NCBI GenBank assembly: GCA_900079685.1
Contig: LT599019.1
Location: forward strand, 105,617 to 169,616
DNA from: an uncultured delta proteobacterium
GTDB taxonomy: Bacteria > Desulfobacterota > Desulfovibrionia > Desulfovibrionales > Desulfovibrionaceae
Direction: 5' to 3'
DNA: 64,000 nt
Below the pieces are notes generated by a model. The model was not told the DNA's origin. It worked only from the letters and a program-made list of their open reading frames with translations, and ran no database searches. Below are positions 17,053 to 25,799 of this stretch, in pieces. How positions within the stretch are numbered: position 1 is the first letter of the stretch; every line of letters starts with the position of its first letter. The position numbers and the translations under genes were made by a program.

Positions 17053-18012
17053 TTACTTATACTTGTCCCAGATCGCCTTTACCCTCGGCTCCAGATCTAT
17101 ATAGACCTTGGTGTAATCAGCCTGATTGAGGTACAGGGGCTCGTACCCGATATTCTTGATTTTATTCTTGAATTCCTCGCTCTTCATAACCTCGACGATA
17201 TCCGCGTTAATCGTGTCGAGAATCGCCTGGGGGATTCCTTTAGGCCCCTGGAGCCCTCTGTGAATACCGAAAACCATTGTCGGGTCCTTGGTCACGTCCT
17301 TCAGCAGGGGAACGTTCTCGATTTGCGGATACGGCGTATCGGAAGCCACCCACAGGGCTTTCAGGTCGCCGGACTTGATATAGGGAATGCATTCGTCGGT
17401 GGCGGCCAGAACGGCAACGTTATGCCCGCCGATGACGGAAGTGCGCGCGTCCACAAGACTCTTCTGGGGCACCCAGGTCATGTCGATCTCGGACGATTCG
17501 TTCATGATGTGCATGATGGTCTCGGCAAAAGACTTGGACCCGGAAGCCGTCACGGTCACCTTGCCGGGATTGGCTTTGGCGTACTTCACGAGGTCGGCCC
17601 AGGTGTTGTAGGGAGACGAGGCTTTCACGCAGAAAATGCTGAACCCGGCCGCCATGCCCGCCACCCACTCAAGGTCGGACGCGGGCACGCCGGAGTCGCC
17701 GCCGTGATACAGGGTCAAAATCGTTTCGGGCGCGATAGCCAGGAAGGTGTAGCCATCGGGTTTGGAAGCCCGCACATGTTTTGTGGCGATCATGCCGCTG
17801 GAGCCCTGCATGTTGGAAACCAGGATGGGCAATTTCGAGTATTCCGCGTATGCCCGCATGATGACGTCCGGGGATCCTCCGGTGGAGTAAGGAATGACGA
17901 TCTGAATATTGCCTTTCGGCCAGTTGTCCTCTGTGCTTTTCGCGGCCGAAGCCGGGATGGCACACAAGGCGCAAATCAGGGCGCAAACAACGATGGTTGA
18001 CAGTTTCTTCAT
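17053..18012 (-). CDS. tctC: TTT transporter periplasmic solute-binding protein TctC
   Basis: A 319-residue protein. SD AAGGAGG precedes the ATG. Residues 1-23 form a Sec signal peptide with AxA (ASAAKS). The mature part is the Bug/TctC fold: WPKGNIQIVIPYSTGGSPDVIMRAYAE (ligand-binding loop 1), then MQGSSGMIATKHVRASKPDGYTFL and the second loop around GSKSFAETIMH. The 'STGGSPD' ligand loop binds a carboxylate; the exact ligand is unknown. It sits in the sigma-54 operon between tctB and tctA. Confidence 0.94.
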   Translation of the reverse strand: MKKLSTIVVCALICALCAIPASAAKSTEDNWPKGNIQIVIPYSTGGSPDVIMRAYAEYSKLPILVSNMQGSSGMIATKHVRASKPDGYTFLAIAPETILTLYHGGDSGVPASDLEWVAGMAAGFSIFCVKASSPYNTWADLVKYAKANPGKVTVTASGSKSFAETIMHIMNESSEIDMTWVPQKSLVDARTSVIGGHNVAVLAATDECIPYIKSGDLKALWVASDTPYPQIENVPLLKDVTKDPTMVFGIHRGLQGPKGIPQAILDTINADIVEVMKSEEFKNKIKNIGYEPLYLNQADYTKVYIDLEPRVKAIWDKYK

Positions 18013-18086
18013 CTCAAGCCTCCTTACACTATTCGGTTACAATGAATGTGAACGGATCGGCCTCCTGAACAAAGGGGAAAACCGCT

Positions 18087-18626
18087 CTAGAACAGCCAGC
18101 CGCGCGGCAGCATCTGGCGGAGAACCACCGCGAACAGCACGTAGATGCCGGCGGAAAACGCCAAACTGATCGCCGCCAGCTTCACGCTTTCCCTCTTCCA
18201 TGTTTCGGCTGTCAGCTTGTCCATGCCCCAACTGAACAAAAGCATGGTCGAGAACAGGAACAGGAATGTTGCAACGTTAAAGCCCACATAGCTCATGCCG
18301 AGAAAGTAAAGCCCCATGAGAACCGTGGTGACCACCACAAGAGGCCCCCAGATGATGTTCACCCGGGCCTTGCCCGCGGCGGTATCCCGGTTGCGCCAGG
18401 CCCTGCGCATGAGAGCGGCGGCCAGCACCAGGAGAGCGAGCATCCAGAAGATCAGCCAGACTTCCGTTTTGGCCAGGAAGGTCGTTTTGCGCGCCGCCGA
18501 GCTTGTGGGCCGGGTTACCCAGGCGTACACGATGTTGATGACGCTGAACGCCGCGATGACCGCGCCGCAATAAAAATCCCGCTTCCAACTGGGCCGGTTG
18601 CCTCCCGCGCTGTGCGATTCCGTCAT
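18087..18626 (-). CDS. tctB: TTT transporter small membrane subunit TctB
   Basis: A 179-residue hydrophobic protein with about four transmembrane segments, the size and topology of TctB/DUF1468. The ATG at 18626 overlaps the TGA of the upstream SDR by four bases (ATGA), so translation is coupled. The C-terminus MLPRGWLF is typical of the family (LPRG..). The upstream frame extension is an artefact of the overlap with the SDR gene. Confidence 0.88.
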   Translation of the reverse strand: MTESHSAGGNRPSWKRDFYCGAVIAAFSVINIVYAWVTRPTSSAARKTTFLAKTEVWLIFWMLALLVLAAALMRRAWRNRDTAAGKARVNIIWGPLVVVTTVLMGLYFLGMSYVGFNVATFLFLFSTMLLFSWGMDKLTAETWKRESVKLAAISLAFSAGIYVLFAVVLRQMLPRGWLF

Positions 18627-19372
18627 GCGATATACCCCCCCATGATATCCACGTTCGCGCCGGTCACGTAGCCTCCCGGCTCCGAAGCCAAAAAAGCGAC
18701 CACGTTGGCCACTTCCCGGCAGGTGCCAAGCCTGCCGAGCGGAATCTGGCTGATAATATCGGCGCGCACATCTTCCGGCAGAACCTGGGTGAGGATGGTA
18801 TCTATCCTTCCCGGGGCCACGCTGTTGACCGTGATGTTGTGCTTGCCCAGTTTTTTGCCCAGGGTCATCGTCATGCCCAGGATGCCCGCCTTCGAGGAAG
18901 AATAATGGAGCGCGGCATGGTTCGCGCCGAACCTGCCCGCCATGGAGGAAAGGTTGACGATGCGGCCCCAGCGTTTTTCCTTCATGTACGTTACCGCTTC
19001 CCGCGAGCACAGGAACGCGCCGGTCAGGTTGACCTGCAGAACGCGCTGGAATTCTTCCGCCGTCAGATCCTCAAACTGTGTTTTGGGCGAAATGGCCGCA
19101 TTATTGACCAGGATGTCGATGCTGCCGAAACGCTCGTGCGCCGTCCTGAACAGCGCCTTGACGTCGGCCTCCACGGCGACGTTGCCCGGCGTGAAAAAGG
19201 CGGAAAAACCTTTTCCGCTCAACGTGCGCGCGGCGGTTTCGCCATCTTCGGCGTTTATGTCGTTAATGCAGACACACGCGCCTTCCTCCGCGAAGACTTC
19301 CGCGCATGCGTATCCTATGCCTCTGGCGGAGCCCGTGATAACGACAACCTTACCTTTCAATCCAAGGTCCAT
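18623..19372 (-). CDS. SDR-family NAD(P)-dependent oxidoreductase
   Basis: A 249-residue classical short-chain dehydrogenase, FabG-like. TGSARGIG (residues 14-21) is the cofactor motif, NNAA follows beta-4, and the catalytic Ser and YSSSK (Tyr/Lys) are present near residue 155. The end, YVTGANVDIMGGYIA, fits the usual C-terminus of the family. Its stop overlaps the tctB start. It follows the CoA-transferase gene and probably oxidises a hydroxyacyl intermediate, possibly a hydroxyacyl-CoA (inference). Confidence 0.92.
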   Translation of the reverse strand: MDLGLKGKVVVITGSARGIGYACAEVFAEEGACVCINDINAEDGETAARTLSGKGFSAFFTPGNVAVEADVKALFRTAHERFGSIDILVNNAAISPKTQFEDLTAEEFQRVLQVNLTGAFLCSREAVTYMKEKRWGRIVNLSSMAGRFGANHAALHYSSSKAGILGMTMTLGKKLGKHNITVNSVAPGRIDTILTQVLPEDVRADIISQIPLGRLGTCREVANVVAFLASEPGGYVTGANVDIMGGYIA

Positions 19373-19413
19373 GCTCTTCCATCCTCGTTTACGCCCCTTC
19401 GGGCATGTTCCGG

Positions 19414-20595
19414 TTAAACCGCCCGCGACGCTTTGAGTTGCCGGATCTCTTCCCGGGTTTTCCCGAGGATGTCGCGGAGGATCTCCTCGGAATGCTCTCC
19501 CGCCAGGGCGGGCCTGCGGTAAATAGCCCCCGGCGTGCGCGACAACTTTACGTTGACGCCCGGCAGCGGTATGGGCCCTATCCCGGGGTAATCAACAAAT
19601 TCAACGACCTTACGCGCTTTAACATGGTCTGAATCCAAGGCTTCACCCACGTTGCGGACAACGGAAGCGGGGATATCAAAGGCGGTGAGGCGGCGCTCCA
19701 GTTCCTCCGCTTCCTTGTCGGCCACCCACTCCGCCAGGATTTCGTCTATTTCCTGGCCGTGGTCGAAGCGGTAATCGGGATCGCCGAACCGGTCCATCAG
19801 GTCCTCCCGCTCCATGCACTGACACAGGCGCTTGAAGACCGCCTGCGCGCCGCCGTTGATATGGATGTAGCGATCTTTGGCCATGTAGGTGTTGACCGGA
19901 GCGCAGACGCGGTCCGTGTTCCCGACACGCGTCTGGATGACCCCATTGGCCAGATAATCCGGCATGTTGGTGGTCAGGACGGAAAACCCGCTGTCCAGGA
20001 GGGCCACATCGATCTCCTGCCCCAGGCCGGACTTTTCCCGCTCGAAAAGGGCGAGCATCACGCCGTAGGCGCCGTAAACGCCGGTTATGCAATCCAGAAG
20101 ACTGCTGCCCGTCATCTGGGGCATGCCGTCCACCTGCCCGGTCAGGTCTTCAAGCCCGCACATGGCCTGAATGATGGCGTCGTAAGCGACCCTGTCGCGG
20201 TTCGGGCCGTATTGGCCGAACCCGGACAAGTGCGCCACGATCAGCCGGGGGTTGAGTTTTTTGAGCGCGTCGGCGTCAAACCCCATGCTTGCCAGGGTTC
20301 CGGGGCGATAGTTTTCCACCAGAACGTCGGAAACCTTAATCAGATCCCTGAAAACGGCGAGCCCTTCGTCATTCCGGAAATCTATCCCCATACTCCGTTT
20401 GTTGCGGTTGAAGACCGTGTAAAACAAACTCACCCCTTCTTTCCATGGGCCATAGGTACGGCCTTCTTCGCCGACGTCTTTTTTTTCGATTTTGATGACA
20501 TCCGCCCCCATATCGGAAAGCAGCATGCTACAGAGCGGCCCGGCGATCACCTTTGTCATGTCAAGCACGCGTATGCCTTCAAGCGGTTTCTTCAT
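19414..20595 (-). CDS. CaiB/BaiF family (class III) CoA-transferase
   Basis: A 393-residue protein beginning at the ATG at 20595; a longer frame upstream has no RBS. It matches the family from the N-terminal LEGIRVLDMTKVIAGP (cofactor-binding loop) and LLSDMGADVIKIE to LVENYRPG and HLSGFGQYGP. The nucleophilic Asp is expected in SSLLDCITGVYGA. Class III enzymes transfer CoA between carboxylates, for example formyl-, carnitinyl-, oxalyl- or succinyl-CoA. First gene of the operon downstream of the sigma-54 promoter. It may act together with the acyl-CoA ligase further down the operon in activating the imported acid. Confidence 0.93.
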   Translation of the reverse strand: MKKPLEGIRVLDMTKVIAGPLCSMLLSDMGADVIKIEKKDVGEEGRTYGPWKEGVSLFYTVFNRNKRSMGIDFRNDEGLAVFRDLIKVSDVLVENYRPGTLASMGFDADALKKLNPRLIVAHLSGFGQYGPNRDRVAYDAIIQAMCGLEDLTGQVDGMPQMTGSSLLDCITGVYGAYGVMLALFEREKSGLGQEIDVALLDSGFSVLTTNMPDYLANGVIQTRVGNTDRVCAPVNTYMAKDRYIHINGGAQAVFKRLCQCMEREDLMDRFGDPDYRFDHGQEIDEILAEWVADKEAEELERRLTAFDIPASVVRNVGEALDSDHVKARKVVEFVDYPGIGPIPLPGVNVKLSRTPGAIYRRPALAGEHSEEILRDILGKTREEIRQLKASRAV

Positions 20596-20650
20596 GGTTC
20601 CATCCTCTCGTTTGCCTGCCAAAAGCGTTAATTTTGGATACGGCCATTTC

Positions 20651-20666
20651 AGCAAAAGGCATGCCA
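20651..20666 (-). promoter_or_regulatory. Canonical sigma-54 (-24/-12) promoter of the CoA-transferase operon
   Basis: Minus strand TGGCATGCCTTTTGCT: GG and GC separated by exactly 10 bp, close to consensus TGGCAC-N5-TTGCW. It lies 55 bp upstream of the CoA-transferase start and faces away from the activator gene at 21067, whose product should act here. The 470-bp interval 20596-21066 contains no gene. Confidence 0.82.
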
Positions 20667-20873
20667 TCACAATATAACCGTCTAAAAAATATACTGTAAT
20701 TAAGAAGGCAAGAAAGACGGGCCCGGCAGAACACATGATCGCGGGGCCGGGTTCCTATCCTTGGGCATGATTCTTTCATGCAAGCCGGAGGACGCATGAT
20801 GGCGGGACGGTCCACTGACGCGGACGGCGCGGAACGCCACAGGACGGGCTGTTACACAGAGGCATGGATGGTA

Positions 20874-20933
20874 TGGTTTACGCAAGAGGATCCTAAAAAC
20901 AGCCGTCAATTGCTTTATTAGGACAGTAAACCA
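20874..20933. promoter_or_regulatory. Candidate enhancer (UAS): inverted TGGTTTAC/GTAAACCA sites
   Basis: TGGTTTAC (20874-20881) and GTAAACCA (20926-20933) are exact reverse complements with centres 52 bp apart, about five helical turns. They lie roughly 210-280 bp upstream of the sigma-54 promoter, the usual distance for an enhancer-bound activator, in an AT-rich stretch. Confidence 0.45.
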
Positions 20934-21066
20934 GCATCTATATAGAGAATCTAATAATTAATATGAGACATTGACTGTTTAAAATAATTTCCATAGCCTA
21001 AAAATGTATCCGCATGTTTATTGTCTCTTCCTTGTATTCTGACGGAACTATTCGGAAGGCTGGCCA

Positions 21067-23160
21067 ATGACACAGACAAACAGCGAGTTGGTTGTTTATT
21101 CCATTACCCGCGAAGACAGGGCGTACCTTGCGCAGACCCTGACCCGCATGTTCAGGAACTATCTCGACATTATCGCGCCGGATGAGAAGGAACTGCTGGA
21201 GCTGCCGTTCAAGCCCAAAGCCGTCCTGGTAACCCAACTGTCCCGGAAGACCGCTGTCGAACTTTTCCCGGAAAGCAAGATCATCGAAATCGACCGCATG
21301 GTTTCAGGCTACAACCTGGAACGTATCATGATGTTGCCCCAAAAGTCGGCCGCCCTGGTCGCCAATCTGCCTAAAAGCTCGGCCCTGGAGACCGTGAACA
21401 ACCTGTATTCCATGGGGATCAAGCAAATCAAACTTGTCCCGTACTGGCCCGGGAGTAAAATAGAAACGTCCTTGTACGACACAGTTATCTATACCGGTTT
21501 CAAGCATTACGCTCCCGAAAACATGAAAAATTACATTGATATAGGGCACAGGAATATTGCCACGACAACCATTGTCGAAATCATCAAGACCTACAACCTG
21601 CCGTCGGAATGCCTGAACAAATATACGGAAAACAACGCCAGGCAAATCGTCAACATCTGTTACCAGATAGCGTCAGCGTACAATGAAGCGAAGAATATCA
21701 AGGAAGTATTTGAACAGCAGTGTAACCTGAGTCAAAATGCATCCATCTACATCGACCATGAGGATGTGATATCCATATTCAATCCCGGGGCGGAAAAAGT
21801 TTTTTCCGTGACGCGCAGCGCGGCCATCGGCACGGACTATCGCAAAACGCTCTCCGGCTTCGGCCATGTCGTCGAACGGATTGCGGCGGGAAAGCCCCTC
21901 AACGATCATTTCATAACGATAAACGAGGCAAACTATCTTCTCACGCTCAACAGCATAGACGCCGAAAGCCACAGGCGGACCCTCGTCAACCTTACACCGG
22001 TTGAAACCTTGCAGCGCTCCGAGGCGAAAGCCAGGAAGAAGATGCACGCCAAGGGGTTTGTGCCGAAATACAGTTTCAGCGATATCCTCGGCTCCTCGGA
22101 AACCACCCAAAAAGTCACGCAACGGGCAAAGCATTACGCTGAAAGCGACGCCACCGTCCTGATTATCGGCGAAAGCGGCACGGGCAAGGAACTGTTCGCG
22201 CAGTCCATCCACAATGCTTCCAAACGCCGGGGGGCGGCCTTTGTGGGGCTGAACTTCGCGGCGTTGCCGGAAAGCCTGGCGGAAAGCGAGCTTTTCGGCC
22301 ACGAGGAAGGAGCGTTCACGGGTGCCGCCAAAGGCGGCAGGGCGGGCTTGTTCGAGGTGGCGCATAACGGCACCATTTTTCTTGACGAAATCGGCGACGC
22401 GTCCCTGGCCATGCAGGTCCGCCTGCTGCGGGTCATCGAGGAACGTGAAATTATGCGCGTCGGTTCGTCCCGGGTCATCCCCGTGGACATCAGAATCATC
22501 TGCGCCACGAACCGGGACCTGTCGCAACTGGTGCGGGAAGGCAAATTCCGCCAGGACCTGTATTACCGCATCTGCATCCTGCCGCTCAGGCTCCCGCCGC
22601 TGCGCGAACGCCGCAAGGACATTCCGGACATTATGCGGGCATCCAAAGAATTGGCCTGCCTGGACAAAAAAACCGTGGACGAGCTGGTCGCCTCCATAGC
22701 CGGCCTGGAATACGACTGGCCCGGCAATATCCGCGAACTTAAATCCATAATGCAGTACATTTCCGTAATGTACCGCGAAAGAACCGAACAGCCCGTTTCG
22801 GCAAGGGAACTGCTCAACGAGATCCATTATCAGTTTTTCGGCTGCTCGGGGATCTCTTCCAAAAAAGAGACGCGGCAGCGGCAGCGCGAGCCCCGGCCCG
22901 CGCAACCCGACCGGCAGGGCAGCGAGACGGCGGCAATTCTCACCGCCATCGAGGTTCTCTCGCAAAGCGGGCGGCCGGTCGGGCGGTATTCTCTGGCCAA
23001 GACCAAGGAACTGCGCCACCTGAATCTCAGCGAGACCAGAATAAAAACCCGCCTAAAAAAATTGGCTGACCAAGGGTATATCGTCATCCGGAAAACCAAG
23101 CAGGGCGTGATCCTGACCGATAAGGGCAAGGAAACGCTGCGGCGGAGCGATACCGTTTAG
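21067..23160 (+). CDS. Sigma-54 interaction-domain activator with C-terminal winged helix
   Basis: A 697-residue regulator. Residues about 1-170 are a PrpR_N-like ligand-sensing region, 220-320 a PAS-like segment (IYIDHEDVISIFNPGAEKVF), 340-570 the AAA+ domain with [29 protein letters not shown] and WPGNIREL. Instead of the standard Fis helix-turn-helix, the C-terminus (about 620-690) reads as a winged helix (LNLSETRIKTRLKKLADQGYIVIRKTKQGV). It is transcribed divergently from the CoA-transferase operon, and a sigma-54 promoter plus possible UAS lie between. It is presumed to activate that operon when its ligand, likely a pathway carboxylate, is bound. Confidence 0.93.
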   Translation: MTQTNSELVVYSITREDRAYLAQTLTRMFRNYLDIIAPDEKELLELPFKPKAVLVTQLSRKTAVELFPESKIIEIDRMVSGYNLERIMMLPQKSAALVANLPKSSALETVNNLYSMGIKQIKLVPYWPGSKIETSLYDTVIYTGFKHYAPENMKNYIDIGHRNIATTTIVEIIKTYNLPSECLNKYTENNARQIVNICYQIASAYNEAKNIKEVFEQQCNLSQNASIYIDHEDVISIFNPGAEKVFSVTRSAAIGTDYRKTLSGFGHVVERIAAGKPLNDHFITINEANYLLTLNSIDAESHRRTLVNLTPVETLQRSEAKARKKMHAKGFVPKYSFSDILGSSETTQKVTQRAKHYAESDATVLIIGESGTGKELFAQSIHNASKRRGAAFVGLNFAALPESLAESELFGHEEGAFTGAAKGGRAGLFEVAHNGTIFLDEIGDASLAMQVRLLRVIEEREIMRVGSSRVIPVDIRIICATNRDLSQLVREGKFRQDLYYRICILPLRLPPLRERRKDIPDIMRASKELACLDKKTVDELVASIAGLEYDWPGNIRELKSIMQYISVMYRERTEQPVSARELLNEIHYQFFGCSGISSKKETRQRQREPRPAQPDRQGSETAAILTAIEVLSQSGRPVGRYSLAKTKELRHLNLSETRIKTRLKKLADQGYIVIRKTKQGVILTDKGKETLRRSDTV

Positions 23161-23253
23161 GACATTTTTAAATGAATAACCATGTATTATACTTGATTAT
23201 TATAAAAATGGGATATGTCTGAAATTTTTAGGAGAATATTGGGAGATAGCGCC

Positions 23254-24906
23254 TCAAAAAACCGCATCACCGGAAAACGGCGCGGATGGCCGGGCGGGTT
23301 CGTCCCGGAAAATGGAAAGAGCGCCTCCCTGCAACGTGACGGCGAGCGATACGGCCCAGTCCGGCGAGGTGCCGGGGTAGTCCGTGCGGCAATGCGCGCC
23401 TCTTGATTCCTCACGCAGCAGAGCGCTTGCCGTGACGGCCCCGGCCAGGCGCAAGGTCCGGCCAAAGGCCCGGTCAGCCGGGCCGCCGCCCCTGCCCCAT
23501 TCTTCCCGCATGGCATGTGTCTCGTCCAACGCCGCGCGCAGCCCCGCCGCGTCACGAAGAATCGAAGCATGGGTCCAGAGGATTTCCCGCAAGCGCTTCA
23601 TGGCGGCGGCACGATCGGCCGCCGGACGGTCCGTTCCCTTGCCGGAGGGGGCCACCGGTTCGGTTTTCGCGGGAAGCGGCCCGGCTTCCCGGGCGGCGGC
23701 CATGCCCGCCCGCCTGCCGAAGACGGCGGCCTCCATCAGAGCGGCTCCGGCCAGGCGATTGGCGCCGTGCACGCCGCCGCAGATCTCCCCGGCGGCGTAC
23801 AGCCCCGGGATACCCGTGCGGCCATCCGGGTCAACGCGGATGCCGCCCATCGTATAATGGGCGACGGGTTCCCCCTTGAGCCAGTCCTTGCGCGGATCAA
23901 TGCCCCGTTTGGCCAGAGCGGCGCACAGCAGGCCGTGCCGGTCCCGCAGGACGTTTTCCGGAACGCCGCGGCAGTCGGTATACACACAGCCGTCCACGCC
24001 CCCGCCCGCGCGTATTTCCAACGCGATCGCCCGCGCCAGGGCGTCGCGCGTCATCAGTTCCCCGGCGGCGTTGTGCCGCAAAATAAACCGTTCCCCGTTC
24101 CTGTTCCGCAGGACGGCCCCATCCCTGAACAAAGAGTTCGGGATATCCAGCCTGAATGGCGCGGGCATCACATTGGGGTAAAACTGTACCATCTCCATGT
24201 CGCGCAAGGCGCATCCCGCCTCCAAGGCCAGAACGAGGCCGTCGCCGTGGCTGTCCGATACGTTGTCCGTTTTGCGGAACAGCCCCCCGTACCCGCCGGT
24301 GGCGAGAACAACCGCGCCCGCGCGCACCTGGAGCCGCTCTCCCGATTTACGGTCAACCGCGGCAACACCCGCGACCCGGCCGCCGCCGCGCAGCAGATCC
24401 GTCACCCGCAGCCCGTTCAGCAACGGAACGTCCATGGAGGACAAAGCGGCGAGGAGCGGATCAAGGAAGGCCCGCCCCCTGGCCGTCAACGCCGCCGCAG
24501 GCCGGTCGACGAAGGCCGTTCTCGGAACGGAGTGCCCCGCCGGGTGGACGCACCTGAACCCCCGGCCTTCACGGCGCAGAGGCACTCCCAAAGATTCAAG
24601 GCATTCCAGCATGCCGGACGAGTCCCCGGCGAGGCGGGACGCCAGTTCCGGGTCCGCCAGGCCCTGCCCGGATGCGATAAGGTCATGGAAAAAAAGATCG
24701 GCGGTGTTTCCCGGAGCGCGGGAGGCGCCCGAAATGACGCCCCCCGCGACCAGGGTGTTGCCCGACAAGCCTGCCGGGCCAAGACTGAGAACCGCCATGG
24801 AGCGCCCCTCCCGCCGCGCGGCCAGCGCGGCCATCAGGCCCGCGAGGCCGCCCCCGACAACGAGCACATCCGGGCGGACGGGCAGAACAGCGGCGGATGC
24901 GGGCAT
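23254..24906 (-). CDS. FAD-dependent oxidoreductase of the fumarate reductase/L-aspartate oxidase type
   Basis: A 550-residue flavoprotein. The ATG at 24906 follows GGAGGAG. The FAD motif is VVGGGLAGLMAAL near residue 15; RAGAVVLATGGYGGLF, NVSDSHGDGLVLALEAGCALRDMEMVQFYPNV and HYTMGGIRVD...GIPGLYAAGEICGGVHGANRLAG are the hallmarks of the succinate dehydrogenase/fumarate reductase flavoprotein family. No iron-sulfur or membrane partner subunit is next to it, so electron transfer must go elsewhere. It is the last gene of the beta-oxidation-like operon. It could dehydrogenate a saturated dicarboxylate or acyl derivative; no classical acyl-CoA dehydrogenase is present here (inference). Confidence 0.87.
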   Translation of the reverse strand: MPASAAVLPVRPDVLVVGGGLAGLMAALAARREGRSMAVLSLGPAGLSGNTLVAGGVISGASRAPGNTADLFFHDLIASGQGLADPELASRLAGDSSGMLECLESLGVPLRREGRGFRCVHPAGHSVPRTAFVDRPAAALTARGRAFLDPLLAALSSMDVPLLNGLRVTDLLRGGGRVAGVAAVDRKSGERLQVRAGAVVLATGGYGGLFRKTDNVSDSHGDGLVLALEAGCALRDMEMVQFYPNVMPAPFRLDIPNSLFRDGAVLRNRNGERFILRHNAAGELMTRDALARAIALEIRAGGGVDGCVYTDCRGVPENVLRDRHGLLCAALAKRGIDPRKDWLKGEPVAHYTMGGIRVDPDGRTGIPGLYAAGEICGGVHGANRLAGAALMEAAVFGRRAGMAAAREAGPLPAKTEPVAPSGKGTDRPAADRAAAMKRLREILWTHASILRDAAGLRAALDETHAMREEWGRGGGPADRAFGRTLRLAGAVTASALLREESRGAHCRTDYPGTSPDWAVSLAVTLQGGALSIFRDEPARPSAPFSGDAVF

Positions 24907-24947
24907 CGGCTCCTCCGTGAGGCCGGGGCGTGCGCCCCGGCGTTGCT

Positions 24948-25799
24948 TTACGCTTTCGCCGGATAGGTGAAATAGCCCCTGCCGGTCTTCAGGCCGAGGT
25001 GCCCGTAGTCATACAGGCGCCGCAGCATCCGTGGAACGGCGAAGTCGCGCACGCCAAGGCCTTCGTAGATATTCGCCGTGGATTTGATGCAGACGTCGAG
25101 GCCGGAAAGATCCGCCAGCCCCAGACCGCCCATGGGCATGCCCAGCCCGGCCTTCAGCACCGCGTCAAGCTCCGTGGGGTCCGCGCCCAATTCCAGCATG
25201 CGCGAGGCTTCGTTCATGATGACGACCAGCAGCAGGTTGACGATGAAGCCCGGCCCGTCCGGGGCGTCCACGATCACCTTGCGCAGGTCCTCGGTCACCG
25301 TGCGCACAGCCTGGTACGTCGCATCGCTGGTCTTGTTCCCACGGATGAGCTCCACCAGCTTCATGACCGGAACGGGCGAAAAGAAATGCGCGCCCATCAG
25401 TTTGTCCGGCCTGCCGCTCCGCTCGGCCATATCGCTTATGCACAGCCCGGAGGTGTTTGAGACGAAAATGCAGTCGGCCGAAACGTACGCGCCCACCTCT
25501 TTGAACATGCCCACTTTGACGTCCAGGTCCTCGTACACGGCCTCAATAACGATGTCTCTGTCCGCGAACGCGGCCAGATCCGCCGCATAGCGGATATTGT
25601 CCAAAGTCTTCCGCTTGTCCTCTTCCGTCGCCTTGCCCTTTTTGATGCGGCTGTCGAAGGATTTTTCAATACCCGCCCGGGACTTGTCCATGGACTCCCG
25701 CGAGGCGTCATAACAGAGAACGTCGTATCCCGCCTGCGCGCAGACCTGAGCTATGCCCGACCCCATGAACCCGCAGCCTATTACACCGATCCGTTTCAT
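24948..25799 (-). CDS. 3-hydroxyacyl-CoA (3-hydroxybutyryl-CoA-type) dehydrogenase
   Basis: A 283-residue 3HCDH enzyme of the short Hbd/PaaH length. GVIGCGFMGSGIAQVCAQAGY is the NAD-binding motif; VFVSNTSGL, GAHFFSPVPVMKLVELI (catalytic His) and PDGPGFIVNLLLVVIMNEA follow; the end LGLKTGRGYFTYP is typical. Its ATG overlaps the stop of the upstream 3HCDH-like gene by 4 bp, implying coupled translation. It should oxidise a 3-hydroxyacyl-CoA to the 3-oxoacyl-CoA used by the thiolase of the same operon. Confidence 0.94.
   Translation of the reverse strand: MKRIGVIGCGFMGSGIAQVCAQAGYDVLCYDASRESMDKSRAGIEKSFDSRIKKGKATEEDKRKTLDNIRYAADLAAFADRDIVIEAVYEDLDVKVGMFKEVGAYVSADCIFVSNTSGLCISDMAERSGRPDKLMGAHFFSPVPVMKLVELIRGNKTSDATYQAVRTVTEDLRKVIVDAPDGPGFIVNLLLVVIMNEASRMLELGADPTELDAVLKAGLGMPMGGLGLADLSGLDVCIKSTANIYEGLGVRDFAVPRMLRRLYDYGHLGLKTGRGYFTYPAKA

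Noticed and set aside
18627..19010. N-terminal extension of TctB
   Set aside because: It overlaps the SDR gene in another frame; the ATGA overlap start gives the normal TctB length.
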